Shown in pieces: positions 25,610-34,198 of a stretch of DNA of 64,000 bases (position 1 is the first letter of the stretch; the number at the start of each line of letters is the position of its first letter). Location: the NCBI GenBank assembly GCA_965207165.1, contig OZ242265.1, positions 744,001 through 808,000 on the forward strand, read 5' to 3'. The notes beneath the pieces were generated by a model. It was given only the letters and a program-made list of their open reading frames with translations, did not search any database and was not told the DNA's origin. The position numbers were made by a program, and so were the translations under genes. The DNA comes from JAAXHV01 sp965207165 (lineage in GTDB: Bacteria; Pseudomonadota; Gammaproteobacteria; Eutrophobiales; Eutrophobiaceae).

Positions 25610-27371
25610 CGTCGTATTTCTCCGGGCGATAGCCATTCACATCCAGCTCTTTTCTCAGTTCGGCGGTACGGGCGGTGTCGATCTGCAACTTCTCAGGATC
25701 GACAATGACACCATATTGTTCCTCTGCCGCTTCCAGGGATACGTAACCATCCAGTACGTCTGCCAGTACCTGCTCCGGGTTCCTGGCCATGGGATCGCCC
25801 CAGCCTGCACCGCCGCCCATCCTGATACTGAGATCGGATCCCTGTCCGAGCAATTGGTCTACATAGGCGTTCTCAACGTTTATCTCCGCATTACCGGAAT
25901 GTACCAGCACGGCATTGTCCATGCCCGTGGTTCCTCCGGCAAACCCGGCTGCCTGCTGGCGCGGGATGACACAGGCAGTCAGATAGAACTCATCCGGATC
26001 CGGGTCGGGCAGTTCAATGCACGCCTCGGTTCCGGGACCGCCGCGCCATTGCCCGGCGCCGGCCGAATCCGTCACGTACTCCAGCTTACGGATTTCCCCG
26101 TCGACCTCCGCTTCAAACATCTCAATCGACGGCAGGGGAGTGGTAGAGGAAATACCGGGCATGCCCCAGCCATCCCGTCCGGCCGCGCCGCTGCAGCCGC
26201 CCTGGGTAAAGCGGGCATAGTCGGTAAATGCCAATTGCTCGACGGTAAAGCCGTTGCGTATGCCGCGCCGGATCATGTATATCAGCATCGAATTCCCGGC
26301 CACGTTGGCAACTTTTTCCGGAACAAGGCCGGACAGGGCATCGGTGACCGCCAGCGCCAGTTCGGTGCCGACATGGGATGTCGACCAGCCTGTCGGCGCC
26401 GGCATGCGAGCATTCACCAGGGAACCTTCCGGAGCAACCAGGTCGACACAACGCAGGCTTCCCGCATTCTTCGGAATGTCGCCTCCCAGCGAAGCAAAAA
26501 CAGGTAACAGCGCATAACTCAGGGCCTGGGCGGGCGTAGTGTTTATAAAGCCGGTGGACTGGGCATCGGTTTCTGAAAAGTCCAGGAGCAGCCGGCCGTT
26601 TGTCGTTTCCAGCCTGACGCGGATATTGAGGTTGTCCCGTCCCTGGCAATCATGCATCAGCCTGCAACTGCCTTGCGCACTGACGTCTCCCCAGCCCTTC
26701 AGCAGCGAACTGAAACGGGTTTCTGCGTAATCGACCGACCAGTCAAGCGCATCCAGTACCACCCCGGCGCCATAGTCGTGAAGCAACTCCGTCATACGCG
26801 CCTGGCCGACCCTGACAGCAGAAAACATGGCTTCCAGATCCAGCCTCAAAGCCTTTGGATTGCGGCTGTTCAGGGCGATGGTATTCAACGTGTCTTTAAG
26901 CAATTTCCCGTCACGGTAAATCTTGACGGGCGGGCAGCGCACACCTTCTGCCCAGATGTCAGTGGCCCTGGGGTTGTAGTTTCCACGCAAATCACCGCCG
27001 ATATCCTCCGTATGTGCACGCACGCCCACGTACAGGACTATCTCCTCTTCAAAACTCACCGGCGCAAAAGCGGTAAATTCCTGCAGACGCGAACCTCCGC
27101 CATAGGGATCATTGGTGAGCAGTATATCTTCTCCTCCCAGGTCGTACTGGAAGTAGTCAAGCACGGCGGCAGCGGTATCCGCCATGGATGAAAGGTATAA
27201 CGGGTTGTCGATTGTGACCAGTGATCCTGCCTCGGTAAACAAGCCGCTACAGCATTGGTTTGCCTCGCTGACGGTAGTCGAGCAGGCCGTGTTTATCAGT
27301 GTGGCGCGCATTTCCGCCACAACCGCGTCGAACTTGCTGCGCAGGACCTCGCCGGTAATTTTGTCTACCAT
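25602..27371 (-). CDS. hyuB: Hydantoinase B/oxoprolinase family subunit (first HyuB of the operon)
   Basis: A 589-residue HyuB protein (MVDKITGEVLRSKFDAVVAEM; LLTNDPYGGGSRLQEFT; MGGGAGWGDPMARN). It begins 4 bases after the HyuA stop and its TGA overlaps the next HyuB start by 8 bases, giving coupled translation of the series. Compared with the second HyuB it has TTVSEANQCCSG where that protein has TVFSEAHDYSTG, so the two are paralogues of old divergence. The subunit should form the cyclic-amide or ketone site with HyuA. The substrate is unknown. Confidence 0.9.
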   Translation of the reverse strand: MVDKITGEVLRSKFDAVVAEMRATLINTACSTTVSEANQCCSGLFTEAGSLVTIDNPLYLSSMADTAAAVLDYFQYDLGGEDILLTNDPYGGGSRLQEFTAFAPVSFEEEIVLYVGVRAHTEDIGGDLRGNYNPRATDIWAEGVRCPPVKIYRDGKLLKDTLNTIALNSRNPKALRLDLEAMFSAVRVGQARMTELLHDYGAGVVLDALDWSVDYAETRFSSLLKGWGDVSAQGSCRLMHDCQGRDNLNIRVRLETTNGRLLLDFSETDAQSTGFINTTPAQALSYALLPVFASLGGDIPKNAGSLRCVDLVAPEGSLVNARMPAPTGWSTSHVGTELALAVTDALSGLVPEKVANVAGNSMLIYMIRRGIRNGFTVEQLAFTDYARFTQGGCSGAAGRDGWGMPGISSTTPLPSIEMFEAEVDGEIRKLEYVTDSAGAGQWRGGPGTEACIELPDPDPDEFYLTACVIPRQQAAGFAGGTTGMDNAVLVHSGNAEINVENAYVDQLLGQGSDLSIRMGGGAGWGDPMARNPEQVLADVLDGYVSLEAAEEQYGVIVDPEKLQIDTARTAELRKELDVNGYRPEKYDDD

Positions 27372-27375
27372 GGCA

Positions 27376-29439
27376 TTACTGGAAGCTTTCGATAATGTAA
27401 GTCTGATAGTGGTCGAGCATAGCCTCTTGTTGCGGATAGATGACTATCGTCGTTTCCGGTTCTTCGATTATGGCAGGACCCGTAATGAGGTTTCCGGGCC
27501 TGACTTTCGTGCCGTCGTAGATGCGTGTGTCGACAAACCCGACCCCGTCAAAACCCACCCGGCGCGTTTCCTTGTATGCCGCAGACGGGTCCTCGGATTC
27601 GAACGGCGTACTGTGGTATTTGAGAGTATCGCGGGTGCCGACCAGGTCCGAACGGACACTGAGCACTTCGACCATCTGGTCGGGACGTTTGAAAGAGTAA
27701 AGCTGCTCATGGGCCTCATGGAAGTCCTGAAAGGTCTTGTTCAGGTTGAGTTCCGTCACCCGTTTTGTCCTCGAGCGGATCGGAACGGTGACTTCGTGGG
27801 TCTGGCCGACGTAGCGCATGTCTATGGCGCGGTGGGTCTGGGTCTCGACGATGCCCGGCGTTTGTTTGAGCAATTCCAGGGCGTCGTTCTCAATCTCCTC
27901 GTAGATGGCATTCAAATCATCGATGCGGATGGTGTTGGAACGACTGATGAAACTCTTGACCTTGGATATTTTGAAATTCGATATGATGCAGCCCAGTGCA
28001 CAGAATACGCCCGCGTTCTTCGGCACCAGGATCGTATTGACGCCCAGGTCCTTGGCCTGCACTCCCACGTGAACGGGGCCTGCGCCCCCGAAAGCCATCA
28101 GGGCGAAGTCCCTGGGGTCGCGCCCGCGGGAAACCGAAACGTAACGGATGGCGTTGGTCATGGCGCTGTTGGAGATACGGAATATACCGCTTGCCGCTTC
28201 CTCGACCGACATGCCCAGGGGCTGTGCAATCTCAGTTTCTATCGCCTTGTGTGCGGCTGCTGTGTCCAGGTTGATTTCCCCCCCGCCGATAGCGCCTGGA
28301 TTCAGGTAGCCCAGTACCAGGTTGGCATCGGTGACTGTGGGTTTGACCCCGCCGCGACCGTAGCAGGCAGGTCCCGGGTCGGACCCCGCGCTCCTGGGTC
28401 CTACCCTGAGTGCGCCGCCTTCATCGATCCAGGCTATGGAACCCCCGCCGGTGCCGATGGAATGTATGTCTATCATGGGCGTTGCGACGCGATAGCGGCT
28501 GACCCAGGAATCAACGCCGATATCGGGCCGGCCATCCTTGATCAGGCAGACGTCGTAACTGGTTCCGCCCATGTCCACTGCGATCAAGTCCTTGTACCCG
28601 GACCATTCACCCACCGCAACCGCCGCGGTCACGCCGCCGGACGGCCCTGACTGGATGAGTTCGACCCCGCGTTTGCAGCAGAAGTCAGTATCCATGACGC
28701 CGCCGTTGGAAAGCTTGATGAACAGGCGGCCGCCGAAACCTGCTTCATTCAGACTGACTTCCAGCTGGCGCAGGTAATTATCGAGTTTCGGACTGAGGTA
28801 AGCGTTCAGTATGGTCGTACTGAAACGATCGAACTCCCGAACCTGGGGCAGGACTTCGCAGGACAGGGAAACATAAGCATCCGGGTATTCCTCCTGGATG
28901 ACCTCCCTGATGCGGAATTCGTGTTCATTGTTTTTGAATGAGAACAACAGGCATACCGCAATTGATTCGACCTCCAATTGCTTTAAATTACTGACCGCGT
29001 CGCGTACTTCCTGCTCGTTGAGGTCAAGTACGATCTCTCCCAGGTGATTGATGCGCTCAGTGACACCCAGGCGTCTTTGCCTGGGTACGATGGGGTAGGG
29101 CGCCGGCAGGCGGATATCAAAATGATCTTCCTTGTACCCGGTCCGCAGTTCGATAATGTCGCGAAAGCCTTTTGTGGTGATGAGCCCGGTTTTGGCGCCG
29201 GCGTACTCCAGCATGGCATTGGTCACCACCGTCGTGCCCAGCACCAGGTTGTCGGCATTTTTGAGAAAGTCCTGTGAATCCTGGCTGAAATGCTCTGCGG
29301 ATGTGCGGATGGCATTCATGATGCCGACGGTTTCATCGTTGGGCGTGGTCAGCACCTTGCCGCTGATGACCTCATCCGCGCTACGCACGACGTAATCGGT
29401 AAATGTGCCCCCGACATCGATGCCAATTTCGTAACTCAT
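27376..29439 (-). CDS. hyuA: Hydantoinase A/oxoprolinase family ATPase subunit
   Basis: A 687-residue HyuA protein: phosphate-binding IGIDVGGTFTDYVV at the N-terminus, LIAVDMGGTSYDV near residue 290 and the GTGGGSIAWIDEGG loop. It belongs to the actin/Hsp70-like ATPases that phosphorylate an amide or ketone for ring opening or carboxylation by the partner HyuB. It is the first gene of a six-gene minus-strand operon (HyuA, HyuB, HyuB, RidA-like, hydrolase, TonB receptor). ATG 29439 is preceded by AGGGGATGAGGTA. About 250 bases separate it from the divergent TonB receptor at 29690. Its specificity (hydantoin, lactam, ketone) cannot be told from sequence. Confidence 0.91.
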   Translation of the reverse strand: MSYEIGIDVGGTFTDYVVRSADEVISGKVLTTPNDETVGIMNAIRTSAEHFSQDSQDFLKNADNLVLGTTVVTNAMLEYAGAKTGLITTKGFRDIIELRTGYKEDHFDIRLPAPYPIVPRQRRLGVTERINHLGEIVLDLNEQEVRDAVSNLKQLEVESIAVCLLFSFKNNEHEFRIREVIQEEYPDAYVSLSCEVLPQVREFDRFSTTILNAYLSPKLDNYLRQLEVSLNEAGFGGRLFIKLSNGGVMDTDFCCKRGVELIQSGPSGGVTAAVAVGEWSGYKDLIAVDMGGTSYDVCLIKDGRPDIGVDSWVSRYRVATPMIDIHSIGTGGGSIAWIDEGGALRVGPRSAGSDPGPACYGRGGVKPTVTDANLVLGYLNPGAIGGGEINLDTAAAHKAIETEIAQPLGMSVEEAASGIFRISNSAMTNAIRYVSVSRGRDPRDFALMAFGGAGPVHVGVQAKDLGVNTILVPKNAGVFCALGCIISNFKISKVKSFISRSNTIRIDDLNAIYEEIENDALELLKQTPGIVETQTHRAIDMRYVGQTHEVTVPIRSRTKRVTELNLNKTFQDFHEAHEQLYSFKRPDQMVEVLSVRSDLVGTRDTLKYHSTPFESEDPSAAYKETRRVGFDGVGFVDTRIYDGTKVRPGNLITGPAIIEEPETTIVIYPQQEAMLDHYQTYIIESFQ

Positions 29440-29689
29440 TACCTCATCCCCTGATAAATTGTACTGTGTTGGTATGCCTGTTCAGGATTTTCTACGGTAC
29501 TGGTAAGTACCGCTAAAATCAATAACGACACATTAAATAACCGTGGTAAAAAAACATCAGAAACAAAATTCAGATTGAGTATTGTAGCTTATATGATACT
29601 ATCGAGACTGGGGGGTAGAACCGAATATCCGATCTCTGCCTGTACCTGCGCAGTCTTACAAAAAACCTGAATTCTTCTGGAGGCATAAC

Positions 29690-31858
29690 GTGATGCTCAA
29701 GACAAGAGTTTCTGTAAAATATCTCATCATCGGTTCATGCCTTGGTTTGCTGTTGTTCGATTCAGCAGCGACTTATTCCCAAGAGAAAGATAAAGGCGTT
29801 CTGGAGGAAGTGATAGTCACCGCGCAGCGGCGCACCGAGAACCTGCAGGATGTTCCCCTGGCGATCACCTCCTTTTCTGCCAGGAACCTCAGTGATAAAG
29901 GTGTCTATGACCTGTTTGGCCTCACATCCCTGGCCCCGAACCTTGACATCGTACAGAATAACGGCAGGGTGAAGGTATTTATCCGCGGCATCGGCCTCAC
30001 ATTGGATAATTCCGGCTCGGAAGGCGCAGTCGCGGTGCACCAGGACGGTGTCGTCATCGCCTATCCGAACTCGCAGGGCACCTCGTTTTACGATATTGAG
30101 CGGATCGAGGTATTGCGCGGACCGCAGGGTACCTTGTTCGGAAGGAATGCAACAGGCGGCACGCTCAACATCATCACCCGTGGACCGACGGAAGAGGTCA
30201 GTGTCAATGCCCGCGCCAACTTCGGCAACTATGAGACACGGGAATTCGAACTCGGCGTCGGCGGGCCCCTGGTAAAAGACAAGTTAAGCGCGCGTGCTGC
30301 GTTCTACAAGGTGGACAGGGACGGCTTCGGTGAAAACAGTTTTAACGGCCAGGATATCGACGATCGCGATGAGGTCGCGGCGCGCGGCAAGCTGAAGTGG
30401 CAGGTGACTGACGAGTTGACCATAGTTGCGGCGATTGATTACTGGGATGCGGATGACTCGGGGGCGGTCGTGCATACCTTCGGTTCGGCATTCGGCGAGT
30501 TACAGGGGGTTGTCGAGGGCGGTAATGGCAAGCCGAGTTTCAGGGATATAGCAAGCGAAACCGAAGAAAGCCGGGACATGAGAACCTATGGCTACTCCGT
30601 GGACATTACCTATGAACTGAATGAAAACTTCACCTTCAAATCCCTGACCGGTTACCGTGATGAGCACAGCGTAAAAAAATCGCAGTATGACGGTACCGAC
30701 AATCCCGGCTGGCCTTCGACAAATCACAATTCCGGCGTCCATTTCAGCCAGGAGTTTCAAATAAACTGGGACACGGACAGGATCAACAGCGTATTCGGAC
30801 TGTACTACTTCGATGACGATGTATTTGTCACCAATACGGTCCCGTTCCAGTTCGCGATCAACCTGCCCGGTGATATCTTTGACGAACGGGGACATGCAAA
30901 AACGGAAGCCTACGCGGCATTCGGCAGCTTGACCTGGGCGGTGACGGACAGGCTGAACCTGACCGCGGGAGTCAGGTACAGCGACGAAAAAAGAACCACG
31001 GAAAGCTCGTTCCAGCTCAAGATTCAACTGTTTGGCCTGGATTTGTTTATCCCGCTGAACAACCAGCGTAAATATGACGCCTGGACGCCGCGCTTCTCCA
31101 TTGATTATGCGCTGACCGACGATGCCATGGTTTATTTCACCGCGTCCCGCGGCTTTAAAAGCGGGCAGATACTGCCGGGCAACACGGCCCCGCCGCTCAA
31201 CCCCGAATTTATCTGGAGCTTTGAAGGGGGCATAAAGTCCGTGCTGTTTGACGACAGGCTGAAAGCCAACCTGTCGGCCTTCTATTACGATTACACGGAT
31301 CTGCAGGTGAGCCAGTTGCTGGGCCTGTCATTTACGCTTACCAATGCCGCGGCGGCCGACGCTATCGGCGTTGAGGCGGAACTTGCCTACCTGCTGACGG
31401 AGAATACCCAGCTGGAACTTGTCTACGGCTACCTGGATAATGAATTTACCGAATTTTTCACCCAGGATCCGATATTTCCGGAACTGGGCGTGTTGAACCT
31501 GAAGGGCAATCCGTTGCCCAATTCTCCCAAACACATGTTCACCCTGAGCGCGAGCCATACATACCCCAGCAGCCTTGGTGATTTCGACTTCAGGGTGGAC
31601 TGGCGCTGGCGGGATACGGCTTATTTTGACCCGTATAAACGGGATGTAGCCTCCCAGGACTCCTATTCGAACGTCAGCATGAGGGGCACGTTTCAACCGC
31701 GTAACCAGAACTGGTCCATCTCGGCCTGGGTCAACAACCTGACCAACGAGGATGCGTATGTAACCAATTATATCAGCCTGGCCAGTGGCGGCTTCCCCCG
31801 CAACGGCGATATCAACGACCCGAGAACCTACGGTATAGAGTTGCGTTACGAGATGTAA
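29690..31858 (+). CDS. TonB-dependent outer membrane receptor
   Basis: A 722-residue receptor with a signal peptide (YLIIGSCLGLLLFDSAAT), mature start LEEVIVTAQRRTENLQDVP, plug motif IEVLRGPQGTLFGRNATGG and a barrel ending in IELRYEM. The last residue is methionine rather than phenylalanine, a modest departure from the usual barrel signature. GGAGG at 29679-29683 serves either GTG 29690 or ATG 29693, the latter at the better spacing. The amidohydrolase at 31881 follows 22 bases after the stop, so this is a second receptor/amidohydrolase pair, in the opposite order from the pair at 3389-7068. The divergent neighbour is the Hyu operon; the 250-base gap is likely to hold both promoters. The ligand is unknown. 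Confidence 0.92.
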   Translation: MMLKTRVSVKYLIIGSCLGLLLFDSAATYSQEKDKGVLEEVIVTAQRRTENLQDVPLAITSFSARNLSDKGVYDLFGLTSLAPNLDIVQNNGRVKVFIRGIGLTLDNSGSEGAVAVHQDGVVIAYPNSQGTSFYDIERIEVLRGPQGTLFGRNATGGTLNIITRGPTEEVSVNARANFGNYETREFELGVGGPLVKDKLSARAAFYKVDRDGFGENSFNGQDIDDRDEVAARGKLKWQVTDELTIVAAIDYWDADDSGAVVHTFGSAFGELQGVVEGGNGKPSFRDIASETEESRDMRTYGYSVDITYELNENFTFKSLTGYRDEHSVKKSQYDGTDNPGWPSTNHNSGVHFSQEFQINWDTDRINSVFGLYYFDDDVFVTNTVPFQFAINLPGDIFDERGHAKTEAYAAFGSLTWAVTDRLNLTAGVRYSDEKRTTESSFQLKIQLFGLDLFIPLNNQRKYDAWTPRFSIDYALTDDAMVYFTASRGFKSGQILPGNTAPPLNPEFIWSFEGGIKSVLFDDRLKANLSAFYYDYTDLQVSQLLGLSFTLTNAAAADAIGVEAELAYLLTENTQLELVYGYLDNEFTEFFTQDPIFPELGVLNLKGNPLPNSPKHMFTLSASHTYPSSLGDFDFRVDWRWRDTAYFDPYKRDVASQDSYSNVSMRGTFQPRNQNWSISAWVNNLTNEDAYVTNYISLASGGFPRNGDINDPRTYGIELRYEM

Positions 31859-31880
31859 AAGGCAGAACTGACCAGGGTCG

Positions 31881-33344
31881 TTGGCTTTGTGCGCTGATAC
31901 TGCCGGTTCTCAGGAAAGGAGATCCTTCTTACGGCAGTTGTTGCCGGCAGGAATATTACTGCTCTCTGTCTGTTCCGGCCATTCATGGGCCGGGGAAATA
32001 CTGGCCCTGACAGGCGCCAGGATTATAGACGGTAACGGTGGTCCACCGCTGGAAGATGCTGCCGTAATAATCCAGGGACAAAAAATTTCCGCAATCGGTC
32101 CCGCATCCGTCATCCCCGCAAACGCGCGTATAATGGACCTTGCCGGCATGACTCTCTTGCCGGGTCTCATTGATGCGCATATCCACATCGGCGGCAGCGG
32201 TGGCGGGTCGGCGGACCCGCGTGAATTCACCCCCACTGCTGTTGAAAACAGCCTCCTGAGCTATCTCAAGTTCGGCGTGACCAGTATTTACGATATGGCC
32301 GCGCATCCCAGCCTCAATTCCATGAAAACGGCGCTGGAGACCGGTGAACTGACGGGTCCGAGGTTGTACGGCAACGGTTTCGGTATCACCGCCCCCGGTT
32401 CGCATCCCATCCGCCTGATAACCGAGCTCGGCCTCCTGGACTACCTGGGCCCTTTCTATTTCCAGGTTGACAGCATGGCAGATGCTGAAGAGGCGGTGCG
32501 CAGGATCAGTGCGGAACAGGTTGACGGCATCAAGCTGTTCCACTCGCGCGTCGAAGCCGGGACAACCCGGTTTGACGCCGACATGGACAAGTTGAAGCCC
32601 GAAATCCTCCAGACGGTGATTGAGCAAGCCCACGCCCGCAGGCTGAAGGTGTACGCACATACGTCATTTCCCAGCGAGGCCAGGGAATTTGTTGAAGCAG
32701 GCGGCGACGTCGTCGTGCACAGCATACACATGGCCGAAACCGGCGCCCGGGACGTATTTAAATTGATGGCCGCACGCGATGTTGCCTATATCCCGACCCT
32801 TGCGGTGTTCGAAGGCGGCTATACAATGAAACCCGGTTCGTTTTTCTCCCCACAGCAGCATGACAAGGTATGGGATGTCCTGCTGGCGTCGATTACTGCC
32901 CCTGGCAGCGTCGTTCTGGCTTCCCGGGATGTTCCGGGTCTCCTCAATGACAGGGAGCGCAGCCTGGAAATCTCAATGGCGAACCTGGGGCGGGCGCTGC
33001 GGGCGGGCGTCAGGATCGCGATGGGTAGTGACGCGGGCAATGCCGGGATGCTGCACGGCGCGACGGTACTGCGCGAACTGCAGTTGATGAACGAAGCGGG
33101 CATGACGCCGATGCAGGTGATCGTGGCTGCCACCCGGAACGGGGCCGAGGTCATCGGCCGGGGAGAGGAACTGGGCACTCTCGAGGCCGGCAAGCTGGCT
33201 GATATCGTCGTCGTCAACGGCGACCCGTTGCAGGACCTGTCTGCCCTGGGCAATGTCGAACTGGTAGTGAAAGATGGCAAGATCATCAACCCCGGGGAAC
33301 TGGAGTTCAAGGAAGTACCACAACCAACCGGGGACGGATTTTAA
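31881..33344 (+). CDS. Tat-exported amidohydrolase
   Basis: A 487-residue amidohydrolase with metal residues DAHIHI, a lysine in DGIKLFH, histidines in YAHTSFP and VVHSIHM, and the aspartate in MGSDAGNAG. The start region ERRSFLRQLLPAGILLLSV is a twin-arginine signal, so the metal-loaded enzyme would be exported folded; the other three amidohydrolases here use Sec or lipoprotein signals. TTG 31881 is the first in-frame start and keeps the arginine pair; no strong ribosome site is visible. It is 22 bases behind the TonB receptor and most likely acts on the imported ligand. It is only distantly similar to the duplicates at 8.2 and 15.6 kb. Confidence 0.85.
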   Translation: MALCADTAGSQERRSFLRQLLPAGILLLSVCSGHSWAGEILALTGARIIDGNGGPPLEDAAVIIQGQKISAIGPASVIPANARIMDLAGMTLLPGLIDAHIHIGGSGGGSADPREFTPTAVENSLLSYLKFGVTSIYDMAAHPSLNSMKTALETGELTGPRLYGNGFGITAPGSHPIRLITELGLLDYLGPFYFQVDSMADAEEAVRRISAEQVDGIKLFHSRVEAGTTRFDADMDKLKPEILQTVIEQAHARRLKVYAHTSFPSEAREFVEAGGDVVVHSIHMAETGARDVFKLMAARDVAYIPTLAVFEGGYTMKPGSFFSPQQHDKVWDVLLASITAPGSVVLASRDVPGLLNDRERSLEISMANLGRALRAGVRIAMGSDAGNAGMLHGATVLRELQLMNEAGMTPMQVIVAATRNGAEVIGRGEELGTLEAGKLADIVVVNGDPLQDLSALGNVELVVKDGKIINPGELEFKEVPQPTGDGF

Positions 33345-33428
33345 GCATGCCCCCGCATGTTAGAAGTTGAGTATTATTCTTAAAAAATGGTAATTAATAT
33401 CTAAATATCAATTATATAATGTATACAA

Positions 33429-34196
33429 TTAAAGTAATCTATTAATACTCTTGCTTAATTGTGCGAATATGAACTTGGGGAAAAACCGGCTCATGAACCA
33501 GAGCTGGTTGGCCACGCCAATGCGAATTTCGTAGTTGTCTTTTGCAAAACCTTTCAGGAACGCCGCAACCATTTTTTCTACGGGCATTATCGGAACGCCT
33601 TTAATATCTTCTTCATCAAAGCCTCCTAACATCCCTGTTTCGGTAAGAGGAGGGGCCAGTTCGAAGACCTTGATTGCTGTATTCCTCAGTTGCGCTCTCA
33701 ATGACAATGTATATGAGTGAATGGCGGCCTTGGTCGAGCAATATACCGGAGTAATCGGCAGGGGGACGAATGCCAGCCCGGAGGTAACATTGACGATTGC
33801 AGGGTTGTTGTTGTGCCGCAATAGCGGCAGAAAGGCGTTGTTCATCAACATGGTCCCTTTCAGGTTAATATCGATTTCCTGCGTCAGATATGTTGCGGAA
33901 AGGTTGCCGTTGCGCAGGTTGAGCGTTTGCATGATGCCTGCATTATTGATCAGTATATTTAGATCGGGATAGTCTTTTACGGCCTGCTGGTGGAGTTTTT
34001 CTACGTCGCCGGGGTTACTGACGTCATTCCTGATTATCGTCACACCTCCCAGTTGTTGTTTCGCGTCCTGGAGTTTCTTCTCATCCCGCCCCGTAATAAC
34101 GACCTTATTGCCCTTTAGTAAAAACTGCCTGGCCATCTCAAAACCGATACCGCTCGAACCGCCGGTAATCAGGATGGTGTTACCGGATAATTTCAT
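33429..34196 (-). CDS. Short-chain dehydrogenase/reductase (DltE-like)
   Basis: A 255-residue classical SDR: NAD(P) motif TGGSSGIG (11-18), NNAG, and catalytic YCSTK. Acts on a hydroxyl or keto group of an unknown small molecule in the cytoplasm. The hydrophobic C-terminal part (ANQLWFMSRFFPKFIFAQL) may touch the membrane. Start is ATG 34196; a GTG directly before it overlaps the stop of the AhcY-like gene (TAGTGATG), so the two are translationally coupled. This tight pairing suggests that both act on the same or successive substrates. The region after the stop is AT-rich and contains GTATAC at 33421. Confidence 0.87.
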   Translation of the reverse strand: MKLSGNTILITGGSSGIGFEMARQFLLKGNKVVITGRDEKKLQDAKQQLGGVTIIRNDVSNPGDVEKLHQQAVKDYPDLNILINNAGIMQTLNLRNGNLSATYLTQEIDINLKGTMLMNNAFLPLLRHNNNPAIVNVTSGLAFVPLPITPVYCSTKAAIHSYTLSLRAQLRNTAIKVFELAPPLTETGMLGGFDEEDIKGVPIMPVEKMVAAFLKGFAKDNYEIRIGVANQLWFMSRFFPKFIFAQLSKSINRLL

Positions 34197-34198
34197 CA

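Noticed and set aside
33418..33428. ATGTATACAAT with a GTATAC core at the SDR 3' end
   Set aside because: Lies beyond a stop codon in AT-rich sequence, with no gene start close enough for an operator role.
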